DNA from: Glossina fuscipes
Lineage: Eukaryota > Arthropoda > Insecta > Diptera > Glossinidae
DNA: 64,000 bases
Direction of reading: 5' to 3'
NCBI RefSeq assembly: GCF_014805625.2
Contig: NW_023998440.1
Coordinates: 2,082,993 to 2,146,992 of the forward strand
Positions 1 through 13,470 of this stretch are shown piece by piece. The stretch's first letter is position 1. Each line of letters opens with the position of its first letter. The notes below the pieces were generated by a model. It was not told the origin of the DNA. It saw only the letters and a program-made list of their open reading frames with translations, and did not search any database. The translations under genes and the position numbers were made by a program.

Positions 1-1550
1 TGAGTGAAGTGAGTTTATTGTTCATTATTAGAGGATGTAAAAAGAAGGTTTTTCTTTAATATATAAGCCTTTATGTTTCACACAATAGTGACAGGTTATT
101 CTCGTTCACGATAAGTGAAGTACAAGAATTCTTATATACTGTGAACTTATACACTTCCTCGGATTTTTCATACTTTATTTTGACATTCTATTTATATTCC
201 TGAGAAGAGGAAATTTTTCTGAAACAACTTTGTGGTTTAATAAAAATATGTTACGATCGCTAAATGCAAGTAGCATTCCCATGTCGACATTTCTTAGCCT
301 TCTTCACATAAAATACACACAAATTGTTTTCCGTTTCGAGGTTAACAAGACATACAAATCCACGCACCGGAGAACGGAGAGCGTGTCTTTAAGTTAGAGC
401 TTTCATTATACGAACAATTTGTTTTTTAATTGCTCCCTGAAAACTTACTTTATCTAACCTCCCTAAAAGTATCTTCCATCCGTTAGTGCCAACGCCCAGT
501 TAAGCCCTAATTTTAAAAGCAAGCAAATGAGAAAAATGAAAACCTTTTAAAGCCAAGCAACTAAATGGAAATTTTGATTTTTATCAAATCCTCTGCACAA
601 GCAATGACAAAACTATTTCGTTATCCGACGGGTGCGATGGCTATCAGGCATGTGTCAAAGCCACACCAGTTAACCGAACAACGGAATTCCTATTTAGGTA
701 CAAACTCACACAAACAATAAAGGAAATGAAACAGCATGACGTTCTAAATGTTCACCCCATAGTGTTCGCATTACGTTGATGGTTGGAAATATATTTTTTC
801 ATCTAATCAAGATTTTTGAAAAATGCTACAAAAAAAGGTGACAATAATGTGGCATAAATTTTGCTTGATTTGAAAGATGAGGAAACATGTTTTGTTCTAT
901 GTGTCTGGTAATTTTAACAATAGATTTGCTATTGAAAATGTTTTGTGTACGCATGTGATGCTTTAGGTCCATTAAAACTTTTATATATATTTCCAACTTC
1001 GAAGATATTGAAGACTAATAATTGATGTGGATTACACGCTTAGGGGATTTTTAAAAGATGATTTCCACGCCACTTTTCCTGATATGGACGCAGGTCATTT
1101 ATGTTTAAAACTGCAAGTGTAAGCATCCAAAAATGACTGGAGACATTCGGTCTGCCATTGCCTTTTTTCTAAATTTTTTTGCGAGTTATACCCTTAATAT
1201 TTGACTTATGCAGCTAATAATAAATCCAAATGTTTCTTATCCGCGCAACTGTCCGAGTAGGCAAAAAATCTCGACTAACAACTCAATCTCAAGTGTGGAA
1301 CAATTTTTCAATAAAGCCGATACTCTTAGACGCTGGTGCTTTGAGAATTCAATCTCTGTCTAAATTAATTACAATAATAATAATAATTTTGGCAAAAAGT
1401 CCTGATCTAAAATCAGAAAATAATATTACTTCCATAAGTAAGAAACTTATATTCGGTTGCGAATGCATGTCTCATACCTATCGCGGTCATCCTAGAAAAA
1501 ATTGAGAAAAACGAAAAATGTACCGGAGAATATGTACCACAGGTATGACA
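1..1550. other. AT-rich non-coding DNA
   Basis: No gene, RNA or repeat recognised. Short open frames are scattered on both strands without coding character. Confidence 0.6.
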
Positions 1551-1687
1551 CAGTTGGGCGCACGGGCAGATGGACGGATGTATGAATGAACGGACAGACA
1601 TACTTTGTGAACGTATATACTGTGTGGCACCTCTGAAGCTTACTTCTGGGCGTTGGGAGCATAACCCCTCATCTTTCGGTGATAAAG
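1551..1687 (+). mobile_element. Family 1 repeat fragment (3' end)
   Basis: It contains GGCAGATGGACGGATG, GGACAGACATAC, TCTGAAGCTTACTTCTGGGC and the terminal CATCTTTCGGTGATAAAG. These are the last blocks of the family in their usual order. The left part is missing or too decayed to follow. Confidence 0.5.
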
Positions 1688-4450
1688 TAAAAATAAATAT
1701 TACAAATCTATATAATAATGTAATAAACTACACACTGATCCAAAGACTCGACAAAATAAATCAAAATAAAAGAAGCTTAAGCTGCTGTTTATAACGCAAA
1801 GAGAACCTATGTACAACTTCTGATATTCAGCAATTTACGTCCACTTATAAGGAGTACTGCGCTGTTATCGCTTATATCACATGCAGCCAAGGACACACCG
1901 TTTGCTTATGCAATATTTGCTTTAATGGTACCTCTACCGTTTAAATACAAATTATAAATGTGACTTATCCGGCGTCAAGTATAAGTCAGCTTATTAAAAT
2001 CTTGTCTCAACTGGGATGTTTTCGATACCCTTGCTAGTCGCTAAACTTTGTACATATGTAATAAGTTTTAATTTGCGAAGTACATAATGAAAAAGAATAC
2101 ATATTGCGTTGATCTTACATAACTTATGTGGAACGTCTGCAAATATGGACACTGCACACGGATGATCTTTTTGTTAGCTTTGAACCATCTCCGCCATTGG
2201 CATATAAAGTCTCCTCAGTCGTCGTCAATCATATCGATGTAATCTAGACCTATAACCGAACATGCCATACGATCAAGCACGTGAAAATGCAACTAAATGA
2301 GTGAAAGCTTTTTCCGGGAGAATGTTGACCAAATAGTTAAATTCCATATATCATATATAACCTTATAGGCAGAATTTAGGACTTCTTCTGTTACCAGTGG
2401 ATTATTTCTAAAATTCTGAAATAATTTTTGACTATAATTTCTTTGCAACAACAAATTATGTTGCTTTGATAATACCAAACACTTGATCTTAATTCGTATT
2501 CCTCTCCGGAACATGTCACGTATACAAAAAATCAGGGATAAGTTCGATGCCGATATTTCAAATTGTTTTTGTTTTGTTTAAACCAAATGTAACTTGTACG
2601 CTAGTCCAACACATATCGCTTGAAGGTTGGTATTATCTAAAAATCATATGGATTCGATAATTCTACATTTGTAAGCCGTCCTACGATCTTATTGAATGTG
2701 TTATATAAGCTCATTCGAAAAATTATGGCAATGGAAAAAAGTAGAAGAAGATTACAGCAAAGGATTCCACAATGTATAAAAAACTTTTTATACAGCGGAA
2801 ACAGGGAAGTACAGATGTTATTTCGCGAAATGGAAGGGGAATTCAAATTTTCGAACACGAAATACCTAAAAAAGTTAACCATATTTCTTTGACCGCATCT
2901 TTAACGTTAAAATCAAGTGCAAACGTACGGATAAGCCCGAGAAGAAACCAAAAGCCCTGATTTTGGCTTTTATAACATATCAAGTTTCCTTAGACCAAAT
3001 TATTTTCTTTGTTTTGTTTTAATTTCGAAAACATTACACAACTACTTGACAATATGGCGTCGCTTTCAATGACATATTATCAGTAGACCATATCATCATC
3101 AGCATTTCATCAAAACACAAATATTAATGCATATGCACCGTTAACCCTTTTTCGCATTATTTTTCATCTAGAAAGTTTGTGAAACCGATTTTCTACTTAA
3201 ATCGTTAATATTTGCTTATTGTTATTTTATAGGATGAGCCGACCACCAAACAGGGCCAGTGCATTCACTAAAAGAAGAAACCACCCTCAAAAATCTTGTA
3301 CTTATTGGGTTTTACGTTAAGGCCTTTATTTATATATACAGGGAAAAGAATTTCTTCTTGTTACTCATTATAGCTACCGCCAGAATTCGGTATGTTATCT
3401 TAGTTGAGAGGGTCAATACATATCAAAACAAGTTGAAATATAACTACGCACATACTTGCTAAGGCGCATTAACCTGATGTCTATAGATGTCCTATAATAT
3501 CCTAACGTACATATTCCTTATACTTGGACTATTACGTAAAATTTTTGGAAAAATCTTGTTAAACGCTTTCGACTTTAGCAAATATATCTGATATTTTATC
3601 TATCTGATCGATTTCTTGAATGTTTAGAAACCACAGCTTATCGGTGAAATAAACGAGAACTTTTACGAACATCGTCTTTAAAATCATAAAACTGCAATGC
3701 CATGTAAGGTAACTTTGAGTTGGCCTTGGTAGCGTGTCTTTCATTTGCACTATTAGTGAAATCATTAGAACATTCTTCATTCTTTTGTTTTTAAACGGAT
3801 CGATCATATCGGACTTCAACCCTTTTCATTGGTTTTCTTTTATGTTTTTTATTTTACTTTTTTTTTGGAGGGGTAGGTGGGTAAGGGAAACTGAGTAAGG
3901 GAAACTGGGTAAAACTTATTAGCACGAACGAGGATTGTGAAGAACTTAGCTTAAAAGGGTTGATTTTTTGTAATATGCTTTAACATAAACATCTTATACT
4001 CATAAATGTGTGTCAAAGTTCTTTGACAATGATGTCGATGCATTGGAAGGACATGAGTTGTTGATGATGTTGGTAAAGGCCCGTATTGCAATTTGAGCTT
4101 TATTGAAGCAACACACTTGTTTAAATAATCTTTACACAGAGTAGGAAATTTATCTTTATATTTACACTTGTATATGCATAATAATATGTGTACAGATACC
4201 GCACTAGTACACTTTACACTAAAGCTAAGTGAATGTGTCAAGTCAATGCTGTTATGTAATGAGCCTCGTTTCACGTCCTTTGTATGGTTTACATGGGTGT
4301 ACGCTGCTTTCTTTTATATTCACATTTATTCCTATTTTCATTTTAATTATTTCCTACAAAATATAGCACGTTTTTCTTCTTCACTTTACTAACAATTAAG
4401 GGGGAGTTTATAGTAAATATTTTTTAAGTATCTTAAGCAAAAAACAGCAA
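1688..4450. other. AT-rich non-coding DNA
   Basis: Nothing recognised beyond an 8-bp palindromic pair TGTCAAAG/CTTTGACA at 4011-4028. Overlapping short frames at 2.64-2.96 kb are open on both strands over the same bases, which argues against real coding. Confidence 0.55.
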
Positions 4451-4594
4451 ATTATTATTATTATTATTATTATTATTATGGTAAGGCTGTTATTGTTGTC
4501 GCCGTCAATGCCGTTGCTATTATTACTGGTGGTGCTGTTGCCGTTGCTGCTGCTACTGCTGCTGCTGGTGATGACGATAATGATGATGATGAAG
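4451..4594 (+). repeat. (ATT)n microsatellite passing into decayed GTT/GCT/GAT triplets
   Basis: About ten ATT units (4451-4479) are followed by a mixture of GTT, GCC, GCT, GGT and GAT triplets in the same phase. This gives short open frames rich in Ile, Ser, Thr and Ala on either strand that are not genes. Confidence 0.9.
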
Positions 4595-5366
4595 GTATTG
4601 TGTGCACTGCAGGTTTTTTTGGTTTTCTGCAAATGATTTTCTTTACAAAATTTATTTTCATAAAACTCAAGTCATCAAATTGCATTCGTCCAGACACCCG
4701 GTGACACCACAGGATATTTTTCTTACAAAAAGAAACAAAAAATAAGAGAATAAAATCGTAATGAAATGCGTTTAAAACAAACAAAGGACTCTTGGCAGTA
4801 CCAATACTGCAAATTCTTACTTTTAATTTTTATCCTACCACCGCCAACAATCCCACCACCATCATCGTCATCATCGTTAGCACTAACAACATCTGCATCG
4901 TTGTCGCCAAACTGTTTTTAAGCGTTTAACGGCTATAAGAATATTTTGAAAAATGACAAAACTTTGCAAATCATTCCAAGCCGAAGGTAGAGAGGAACGT
5001 ATAAACCATACAACAACGTACGTAAGCAAATGTAGGATGACTAACACTTTTACTTTCATTCTTTTCATAATACGAAGCCGCTTAGAGCAATTAAAAGTTT
5101 GATTGAACAGTGTAGTAATAAAATGAAAAGAGAAAAATAACTCATAACAATGGCATTGTATTCTTCTCCCTCAAGTTTTATGTATTGATTAAAAATTTTC
5201 AGATACGTAACGTAATCTTATGTGTAGATGTTCAGCTCATTCTATCTAAATGATGAAATGGTGACTACGACTATTTGACTGCACGAGAAAGAGGGTATGA
5301 TCAAATTCTTAATCTATGTAAACTGTGCAACGATTTCAATATAAGCAAGGATTTCTCGAATCCTTC

Positions 5367-6135
5367 TTACACCCACCACCTTTATCCTAGCAAAGGTTAA
5401 CAAAAAAAATCTAAAAACCAAACTTCATAATCTATGGTATTGAATGCCTATGTCCGATTTTTACTATTTTTGTACACTTGATACAGGATCTTCGCCCATA
5501 GATTATAATTGAATGTTTCGATCGATATATCTGCTGTGGAATGTGAGCATTGAGCGAAAACCATTCTCTTGCTATTTTCTTCTTTTTTTTTTTTACGAAG
5601 GTATTCTCACTTTATTTGCTATTGCACGCATGTCTTTCGACCACGTTATTTTCAATAACAAGCTACATGCCCGAACGTCCATTGTTTCTGCAAAACTTAA
5701 AGCCCATAGCTTTATTTTTGCGGCCAGGAGAATGTTTACCATAGACTTTACACAGACCGACATACGAATAGACGGACCATTGAAATCGATCCAATTTTTT
5801 TTTTTTTTTTAATATGAGCAACCCTTCAAGGGATGTCCGCTTTCATGTAACACGGTGAATGTGAGACCGAAGAAAGGAAAAAGAAGCAATGAGGAAAGTG
5901 GTGCCTAAACCGGTAAGTGGTAACTGTTTTGCCCTCACCGTACTGCTGGCAGTGACTGCAGAAAACTCTAGCGCAATTGAGATTTGAACACGCGAAGACT
6001 GGCTTGGTAGTCACAGTTCTTACCAACTCGGCTGCTTAGGCACTCTGTGTCTTGATGCTGATCAAAAATTTATATCTCTTATGGGATATGTGAACTTTGC
6101 TTTTGACTGTACGAAATGTTTTGACAATGTGGATG
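5367..6135 (+). mobile_element. Family 1 repeat split by SINE copy A
   Basis: The left end, TTACACCCACCACCTTTATCC, spans 5367-5387 as a decayed terminal repeat. The body includes TTTTTGCGGCCAGGAGAATG and CAGACCGACATACGAATAGA, as in other copies. At 5795 the family sequence stops at the T16 of the SINE and resumes at about 6047 with TGATGCTGATCAAAAATTTA. TGGGATATGTGAACTTTGC then follows, matching the GGATCAAGAACATATATACT and TGGGTTTCTGAAGC blocks of the 18.3-kb copy. The right terminal repeat is lost. Confidence 0.62.
5795..6046 (-). mobile_element. tRNA-derived SINE, copy A, with poly-A tail, inserted into a family 1 repeat
   Basis: Read on the minus strand, the head carries a polymerase III A-box-like AGCCGAGTTGGTAAGA (6021-6036) and a B-box-like GTGTTCAAATCTC (5979-5991), spaced as in a tRNA gene. 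An unrelated body of about 170 bp follows and ends in a 16-base A run (T16 at 5795-5810 on the plus strand). The same head and body recur in plus orientation at 38.5 kb, which shows that this is a repeat and not a chance resemblance. It sits inside a family 1 copy whose sequence resumes on the far side near 6047. The exact 5' end and target duplication are not clear. Confidence 0.75.
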
Positions 6136-8416
6136 TAGTCCCATTCTAGTAGTAAGTAGTACGTGGAAGTAGGTATTAAATTCAGTCCTTTCAGTTTATC
6201 GCTGGATAGAAGAAATCGCGAGGTTCTATAACGTTGTCGCAAAAGTACGCATTGTTCTATAAACCGTTCTGTATACAAATACTATTAGATTTTTCTATAA
6301 TAACAATATATTTCCTAAGCAGATTTTTGGGGATTCATACCTGGATTAATGAATCTATTCGTACTGCTCGGTGCTTGTCCTATTGTCTGTTTATTTTCTT
6401 CTTTTTAGCTATTACATCCTTGATCAGTAGAACTTTGAATATTTCGAACTTTTTCCATTGTAGCTATTTATCGGCCCGTTTGTCTTCTTCTCATTTATTG
6501 ATCAATGTGGGGAAGAAAGACTTATGGACTTTGAAGGTAGCGAATCCCTTGCTAATAATTCCTCTCTTGATTACCTCATGATCCCTACATAAATTTCACC
6601 GAATATTAAATTTTTTCTTTTTGTTAATTATATAAATGTTTTGAAATACCAAAGATATTACGAAACGGAATATAGATGTCCACATACCTTCAAAGAAAAG
6701 ATTGGAAAATTTCATTACATTCCAAACATCAGTGTACAAGTTACAGTTGTTTAAGTGACGCGACTTTTGTAATAGTCAAAACAATGACGACATCTGGATT
6801 TTGTGTTTTGAAAAAGTATTGCTTTTAAATGGGAAAGCAGAGGAATTGCTTCTTATATCTTATTTGGACTTTTGCCCGAGACAAGGGGTAGAAAAGTGGA
6901 TTGCTGATTGATTTTAATGACGGCGTACAAATATCGGTGGTGCCGAACAGTCAACAGCCCGAAACCGACAACTGCCCAAGAAGTTACATAAAGAAAGTGC
7001 ACAAAATCGGAAAGTAAAGTATCGTAAAATATGAGAGGGCAACTTACGTACTATTTTGCAAAAGCATTTGTCAATGAGAAACCTTTAGGTAAACTGAGTA
7101 CAGCGATTGCTTATTTTTAACCACAAAAAGCAGAAGAAGAAAAGGATTCTTTCATGAAATACGCGACAATGAACGGAGCATGGATTCGGTTACCAAGGTT
7201 ATGGCGTGTGGATTTTAGTATGCGCATTGTACAATATTCATCCATTATATAAAAAGGGAGAAGGGATCAAACAGTGAATGTCAAAGAGCTTTGTTAGTGC
7301 GGTTGAATGACGAAATTGCAAAAAAAAGCCTCCGCGTGAAGTGTTATATGTATTTTTTATAAGATATATGCAAACTTTTGTATACACACGACATAAGAAC
7401 AGATTATCAGCACTTAAGTCTTTTCCGAACAAAGCATCTTTCTTTCTTGATCAGAACTGTTAAAATAAACTTAATAAGAACTCCGTCTGTCAGAACTAAT
7501 CAAAATTAGCAATAAAGAAGAACGGTTTAAAAGCTCTTCACGTTGAAGAGTTAAGTTTAAAATTATTATTTCAAAGAGTTAAATGTCATTTGCTATAAAA
7601 TTACATAAATGTAATATCCCATTATCCTTAAAGTATGCAACGTTTTCAAATTGTTTTAAATCCCCTAAATGAGACTTCATTTATTGGAAAAGTTTCATGT
7701 GAAAATATGTTGGTGTACTCTGTAATACATTATAACAATTTGTGATATATGACTTTTCCCTACAAACCATTTACGCCGTCGCCACTCGCAGTTTGCAACT
7801 CCTACGCTATCAAACCGGTATGCAATTTCATTTAACAACCATACATGCCCCATCGAAACCCTGCAACCAAATTAAAAGAAATTATAGGTTTTTTCATTTT
7901 AAGCATATAACGCCCTTCCAAAAATTTCACATACATACTTGCGTACTTATTCATTAATTTTACTCATATATATACGTATATATGTGCAAACATATACTTA
8001 TGCAAAAATATTTGCGTACAACAAGAACAACGACAGTAAACCTGTAATTTATTTTAAAATTCAGTTTTAATTATTTGCCATATTTTACAAATGCCCCTCC
8101 CGGGTACTGTATCTTAATTCCGAACGGCCAACCATAAATAGCGGACAAAACCCCTTCCACATAAAAAGCAATGTATTCTAATATGTATGAAATTTCTATA
8201 GTGTACATTTAGGCCCTTTTGGGGAAGCACAAACCAGATATTTACATATATTATGTGTATATGCGTCGGTAACATTTTGTTTTTATCAAAAGCATGCAAT
8301 TGCCAAAGCGAAGGGTGTCATAAGTAAAAAAAAGAAAAAAAAAACAAACAACATAGAGCCGAAAATGAATATCGAAAAATGCAAGTTAATGTTGTGCAAA
8401 TTAATATTTTTTTTCA

Positions 8417-8443
8417 TTTTTTTTTTTTTTTTTTTTTTTTTTT
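8417..8443 (+). repeat. T27 homopolymer
   Basis: A run of 27 T. It could be the poly-A tail of a minus-strand retroposon, but nothing recognisable lies upstream of it on that strand. Confidence 0.9.
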
Positions 8444-9312
8444 GAGTTGTTGTATTTTATTCTATTTGTACTTTGAAAAAAGAAAAAAAGAAAGCATTTC
8501 CATATGTTCTTTGGGAGATTCACTGACTCCCCCATGTAAAAAAAATGTATAGCAATCACACATAATGCCTTACGTATCGGTCGTGAATGTAAAAAAAAAG
8601 AAGAAAATTGAAGTTCTCTTCATGCATTTCACTTACCGAAGGGGTTGTCTTATATTCTCGGGATTGTTTTGGTACTTCAAACTCAAAAAGGGGGAATGTA
8701 GACAATGTTGGGTTTGGAGTACATGTCAAATTTTGTATATTTATATGATTTTTACTCAAATGCTGGTAATTTGTTTGCTGTTAAATTTTGTACGGGTATA
8801 AATGTATATGTGTGAATGTGGGTATATGTATGTATATCTATATACAAATATATTAAAAACTTCACTCGGAGGGGCGCATACATGTAAATTATAATATTTC
8901 TGGGCTTCGCATAACGTGAACAAATTACTGTACATATCATATAAGTGTGAACGTATCAGCTTATCAATCAACATGAACACAAAGGACTGCAATTTAATTT
9001 CCGTAAAATAATAGTTTCTACTTTAGTATCAAAATTTAATCAAGCAATGACTAATGCGCGACTTCACCCCTGTTCGCCTTGCAGGTAAAGATTTATTCAA
9101 AATTTTATGACAAAAGCTGCATAGAGTTTAAATGAAATTTTTTGCAATATTTACATTCAAGGCTAAACAGCGCGTAAAGCTATATTAAATTTGTTATTCC
9201 ATTTGTACGCTCATCAAGCATCTCAAAGGCTAGAAAGCTAAATTTTCTTTTTTTCCAACATATCCATGTCTATCCATCCGTCAGCTTATGAACAGGGATT
9301 CTTTTAGATGAT

Positions 9313-9335
9313 AGCTTACCACATAATGGTAAGCT
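9313..9335 (+). repeat. Perfect 9-bp inverted repeat with a 5-nt loop
   Basis: AGCTTACCA, loop CATAA, TGGTAAGCT. Pairing does not extend beyond the nine bases. Confidence 0.6.
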
Positions 9336-12300
9336 CCTTATCCATATATTTTTCCTTGGCTCGATGACTGTTTCGTATCGAAACCACGATGTTTCTACTG
9401 CGAAAGCAGCAGCAGTCTTCGCAATCCACCTGGCACAAGACAAAGGGCCATAACTACTGATGGGGCATATTCCAACTTATTTTTTATTGTATTTGCATTT
9501 TATCTTTGCACATCTGTTAAGCTTGAAAATGGACAAGAATTGCCTGCATACCTGACAAAAATAACTATAAAGTAAAATATCTTATGGGAAAAAAAATAAG
9601 GTAAAAATTCCTGTTTTGAAAACTCGAGCAACTTACAAGCATGTCTATAATTGGAAAATATTTTTACGATTTTCATACATTTGTTAGGGTGCTCGAAGTT
9701 CCCCCACGAAGCTTAAATAACTTCCATATTTATTTTCCTTTACTTATTTTACTTTTCTTTTTTTGCCGTAATTTATGATTACAAACAGGTGTTTGGTATT
9801 CCAATAAGAGACTTGTTTTCATGAAAACGTCACCGACATACATCTGGTTCATTGCAGCAAATTCGTTGCCAAATAATAATAATAATAACGCAGAAGTGAT
9901 TTCATTTCATTTCAAGCTCCTAATAGGGTAAGCGTGAAGCACTTTTGTCTTATCCAAGTATGGGAAATAATTTTGTTCAATGCTTCTGCATTGCTTTCTT
10001 AAATGATTGCAATAGAGAAAGTTTTAATTAAAATAAATTTTCTTTTGGAAACTATTTAATTGATATTTTACAACCGAAATAGCAGCTTTAATTTAAAGAT
10101 CGAAACGATTCTTAAGGCGGTATTTAATTAATATTCAATCGCGAAAATGAAAATAAAGACGAAAACATCGCAGCTCATTGCATTACCACAGCTTTAAAAA
10201 GAAATGGAAAAATCTAACAATAAAAGTAAGTGATAGGCTCGTTTTAAGTCTAAAATGCTCTGCTTAAAGTTCAGTTCAATCGATCTTAACTTTCGATTTA
10301 CTGCAGCTATCAGTTAAGACTTCACTGCACTGCAGTCTCTCAGATAACAGTTTTGTTTCTCCATTTCCTTTAATCAGAACCTTTTTGTAGCGCCGAGTAA
10401 GGCTAGCTGAAATTGGTCATAGTCGATCGGCCGACGATCATTTATACATACATTGGCAACCAAATATTATTTCAATTTAATACGAGCCATCATTTGTCTT
10501 TTAAAGCTCGCAAGCAATAAAATAAATTGTTACCTTGAGAAAGATGTCCTTTGAATTAAATAAAACAAAAAAAAATGTAAAATACCAATATTTCATCCTT
10601 TAGGAAAGTTTATTGCATACTTTTTGATGCTTATTGAAAAATAGATAGTACTGCCAGCTTGTAGGTGTCAAACAGAAAAACTGACACAAACGGAATTTTT
10701 TTTACAATTTTTGCTAAAAACATAAAACAATATTATCCGTTCTAAACTCTTGATGAGAAAAGGGAGAAATAAAAAAAAAAATTGTGTACAAAAAAAGCAC
10801 TTAACATAAGCATTTGTTATTAATATGTTTGGATACATGTATTACGATATAGCAAAAATATTTGCTACATAAACATACATTAAGCGTTCATATGATATAA
10901 AAACCCTTTTCGTTGATGTACTATTACCAAAGGAAAACATTTCATAGTGTTATTTCGTTTTTGTTTTCATCCCTCTCGCTCTTTCTTTTATAAGAAATAT
11001 TTCTTAAAGACATTCTATAGCTACGTAGGCTATATCCATTACAGCGGAATAGGAGAAGACAACGTAAAGCAATACAAAAAGGAGAATAAAAAAAAGCAAA
11101 AACGATGTGAAAGAAGACTTTTACTTGGTAATACAAAACGTGTTGTTTGTGAAGCATAAACCTAGTATTTTCTTCATGGTTCTCTCTTCTGCCCTTCATT
11201 CACATATTCCATTCACTTCTACCACTTAAAACGATGCGAATTTTCAAATAATTCTTTTGCACTTCTTCTTGTTTCTCAAAGTGGTTGCCTGTCAATTTTG
11301 CACGCACGCTTTACTTTGTCGTTGCTGTGGTGCTGTGGTGGTGATAGTTGTCTATCTTAACTTTCTTCAATATTTGCATTCACTTTGTTAGGACTTACAT
11401 GCATAGCTTTTTGCGTGCGTCTATACGTCACGAGCAAAATGTATCATCTTTATGGATTCCCTAAGCTCCCATCAATTTTAATATAGGATGTCATATATAT
11501 TCAGCATATGATTGTTATAACAATACATATATATATATATATTCAAGGAAAAAATAATATTCTTACCAACATGTGTATGGTTTAATAATTTAACATAGCA
11601 TTGAGTCCTAAAACCATTATCTGAAAGTACTATTTCATTTTTTCGTTTGCTCTCTTCCTGGCTGCGTTTTGTAAAAGGCGACATTTCTGTTATACTTGAT
11701 GTAAATCGACCGAATCGACTTTAAACAGAAAGTAAAATACGAAATACATAAATTTTTTAAATAATTAGCTAAAATTCGATACTTTCTTTTTAATAAATGT
11801 GAGAATCATTTTAAACGATCTTTCAATTATATACGTATTTAGAGAACAAATGTTTTCTTATTCGTTTTAATGTCCCATTCGTCTGCTAATTGTTTTTGTT
11901 CTACTATAAATCATTACAAAAATGTCAACGATCCTTGCCTGCGCGTATACATGGACAGGACCGTTGTAAAATTTTTTTAGTTAATTGCTGATACCATATG
12001 CTCTTCGTTTTCTTCTTTTCTTTTTCATTTTTTAAGGCGTTACTCTAACTTTTTCTTAAACATTTTTTTTTTCTTTTCTTTTTCACAACCTGCTTGTTAA
12101 GTGTCATAATAAATTTAAAATATTCAAAGTATTTAAAGTGCTTTGCAATCGCAGGAAAACAAAAAAAATTTCCTTTTTGTGTTTATTGTTCTACAAATAA
12201 AGAACGCAGAAACATGTCATCTTTGTCGAAAACACCCACTTGCTTATCGCATTGCATGTACGAACTATTATCAATCAGTCTCATCACATAGGAGTATTAT

Positions 12301-12649
12301 TTTTTTTTTTCTTAACAGAAATTCGCTTTCAAGAATTCGATGTGCCGTCTTTTTAAAAAAGAAACTCCATGTGGAACACAAGCTCCAGAGACGTGTGACA
12401 TCTTGCATATTCGAGTCCGTAGTATGCAGTAGTAGTGCAGGTCTTATTAACATCAAAACCATTCCGATTATTCGCTAATCAGGAAATGAAAATTTTGGTT
12501 TAATGAAAATAACAAAACATTGTGGAGAGGTATCTTGTTTCAAGTCAAAAAACTAAAATTATAAGATTTACTTAAGGGTGAATCTTGGCAACCGGAAAAT
12601 TAAAACCTAAGAAACTTTAAAAGATTCAAATAGTTTCAGTCCATAGGTC

Positions 12650-13470
12650 CGTACTTCCCAGGAAATTAAAGATGTACGCTGGATAGAAGAAGGGTGGCAG
12701 CTCGCATTACTATAGATTTGCTTATGTACGATTCAGCCCTGATATATATCGATACGGATATGTTTGAAGATGCCGAGACTTGTGTGAGCAAGAGTGGTCG
12801 CAAGAAATGCGAAAGACTCTAGTTCATTTATTCAACGAATATAGTGAACTGGCGTAAACTGTTGAGATATGCAGAGAAAGCTTTCCAAGTCGATCGGAAA
12901 GTGCAATGGCCAAGGCATAAGAAAAGCGGTGAAAATATCGTAGTTGAACATTTGTATGCAGCGCATTGGTAACAAGAACTCCGAGGACTCTTACCTGTAA
13001 CTATATTTTGAGAGTTAGTTTAAGTTCCTAAAATCTGCAGGAAAATTCGCTTGAAGACGGACAAAAAATGCGCTGTTGGATGCATGGATTCGCGACAAAG
13101 ACACGGCAAAAGTAAAGAGGATGTGTGGACAATGCCTGTTTGAGGATGCATGTGTGGTAGAAGTATGAAAAATTTCACCACTCATTTCGGTTTTTCAATG
13201 AACCTAATTACACAAGTTGTTAAAGACGGGCGCCCAATGCTTAGCCGCACTACCTTATCATACATCTGCAGCAATGGAAGTGAAGGCCGTGGCAAAATCG
13301 CGCCCGAATGTGGGCGATCTCGTTGAAGATATGCATTGCGCAAAAATCCAGAATTTCTTGACAGTGGCGTAGTTCCGCCGTGGTACTTTCTACCGCCCAA
13401 CTTTTCGAAACACAAGAGCAATTTGCCTCTTTGAGATTGCAACTTTTCGCGTGTATTTGCTTTCTGCAAG
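12650..13470. other. Less AT-rich block of unknown nature
   Basis: The base composition is more balanced than the flanks and the sequence is complex, which suggests an old coding or transposon-derived segment. On the plus strand, stop-broken frames give phrases such as WPRHKKSGENIVVEHL (about 12.9 kb) and MLSRTTLSYICSNGSEG (about 13.24 kb). On the minus strand, two overlapping frames of about 95-100 codons run through 13.18-13.55 kb. None matches a family I recognise. Confidence 0.3.

Larger units (their letters stand above)
6136..12649. other. AT-rich non-coding DNA
   Basis: It holds the T27 run, the 9-bp hairpin at 9313, an (AT)8 at 11527-11542 and A/T-rich low-complexity tracts. A somewhat less AT-rich patch near 6.9-7.1 kb has no recognisable content. 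Confidence 0.55.
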
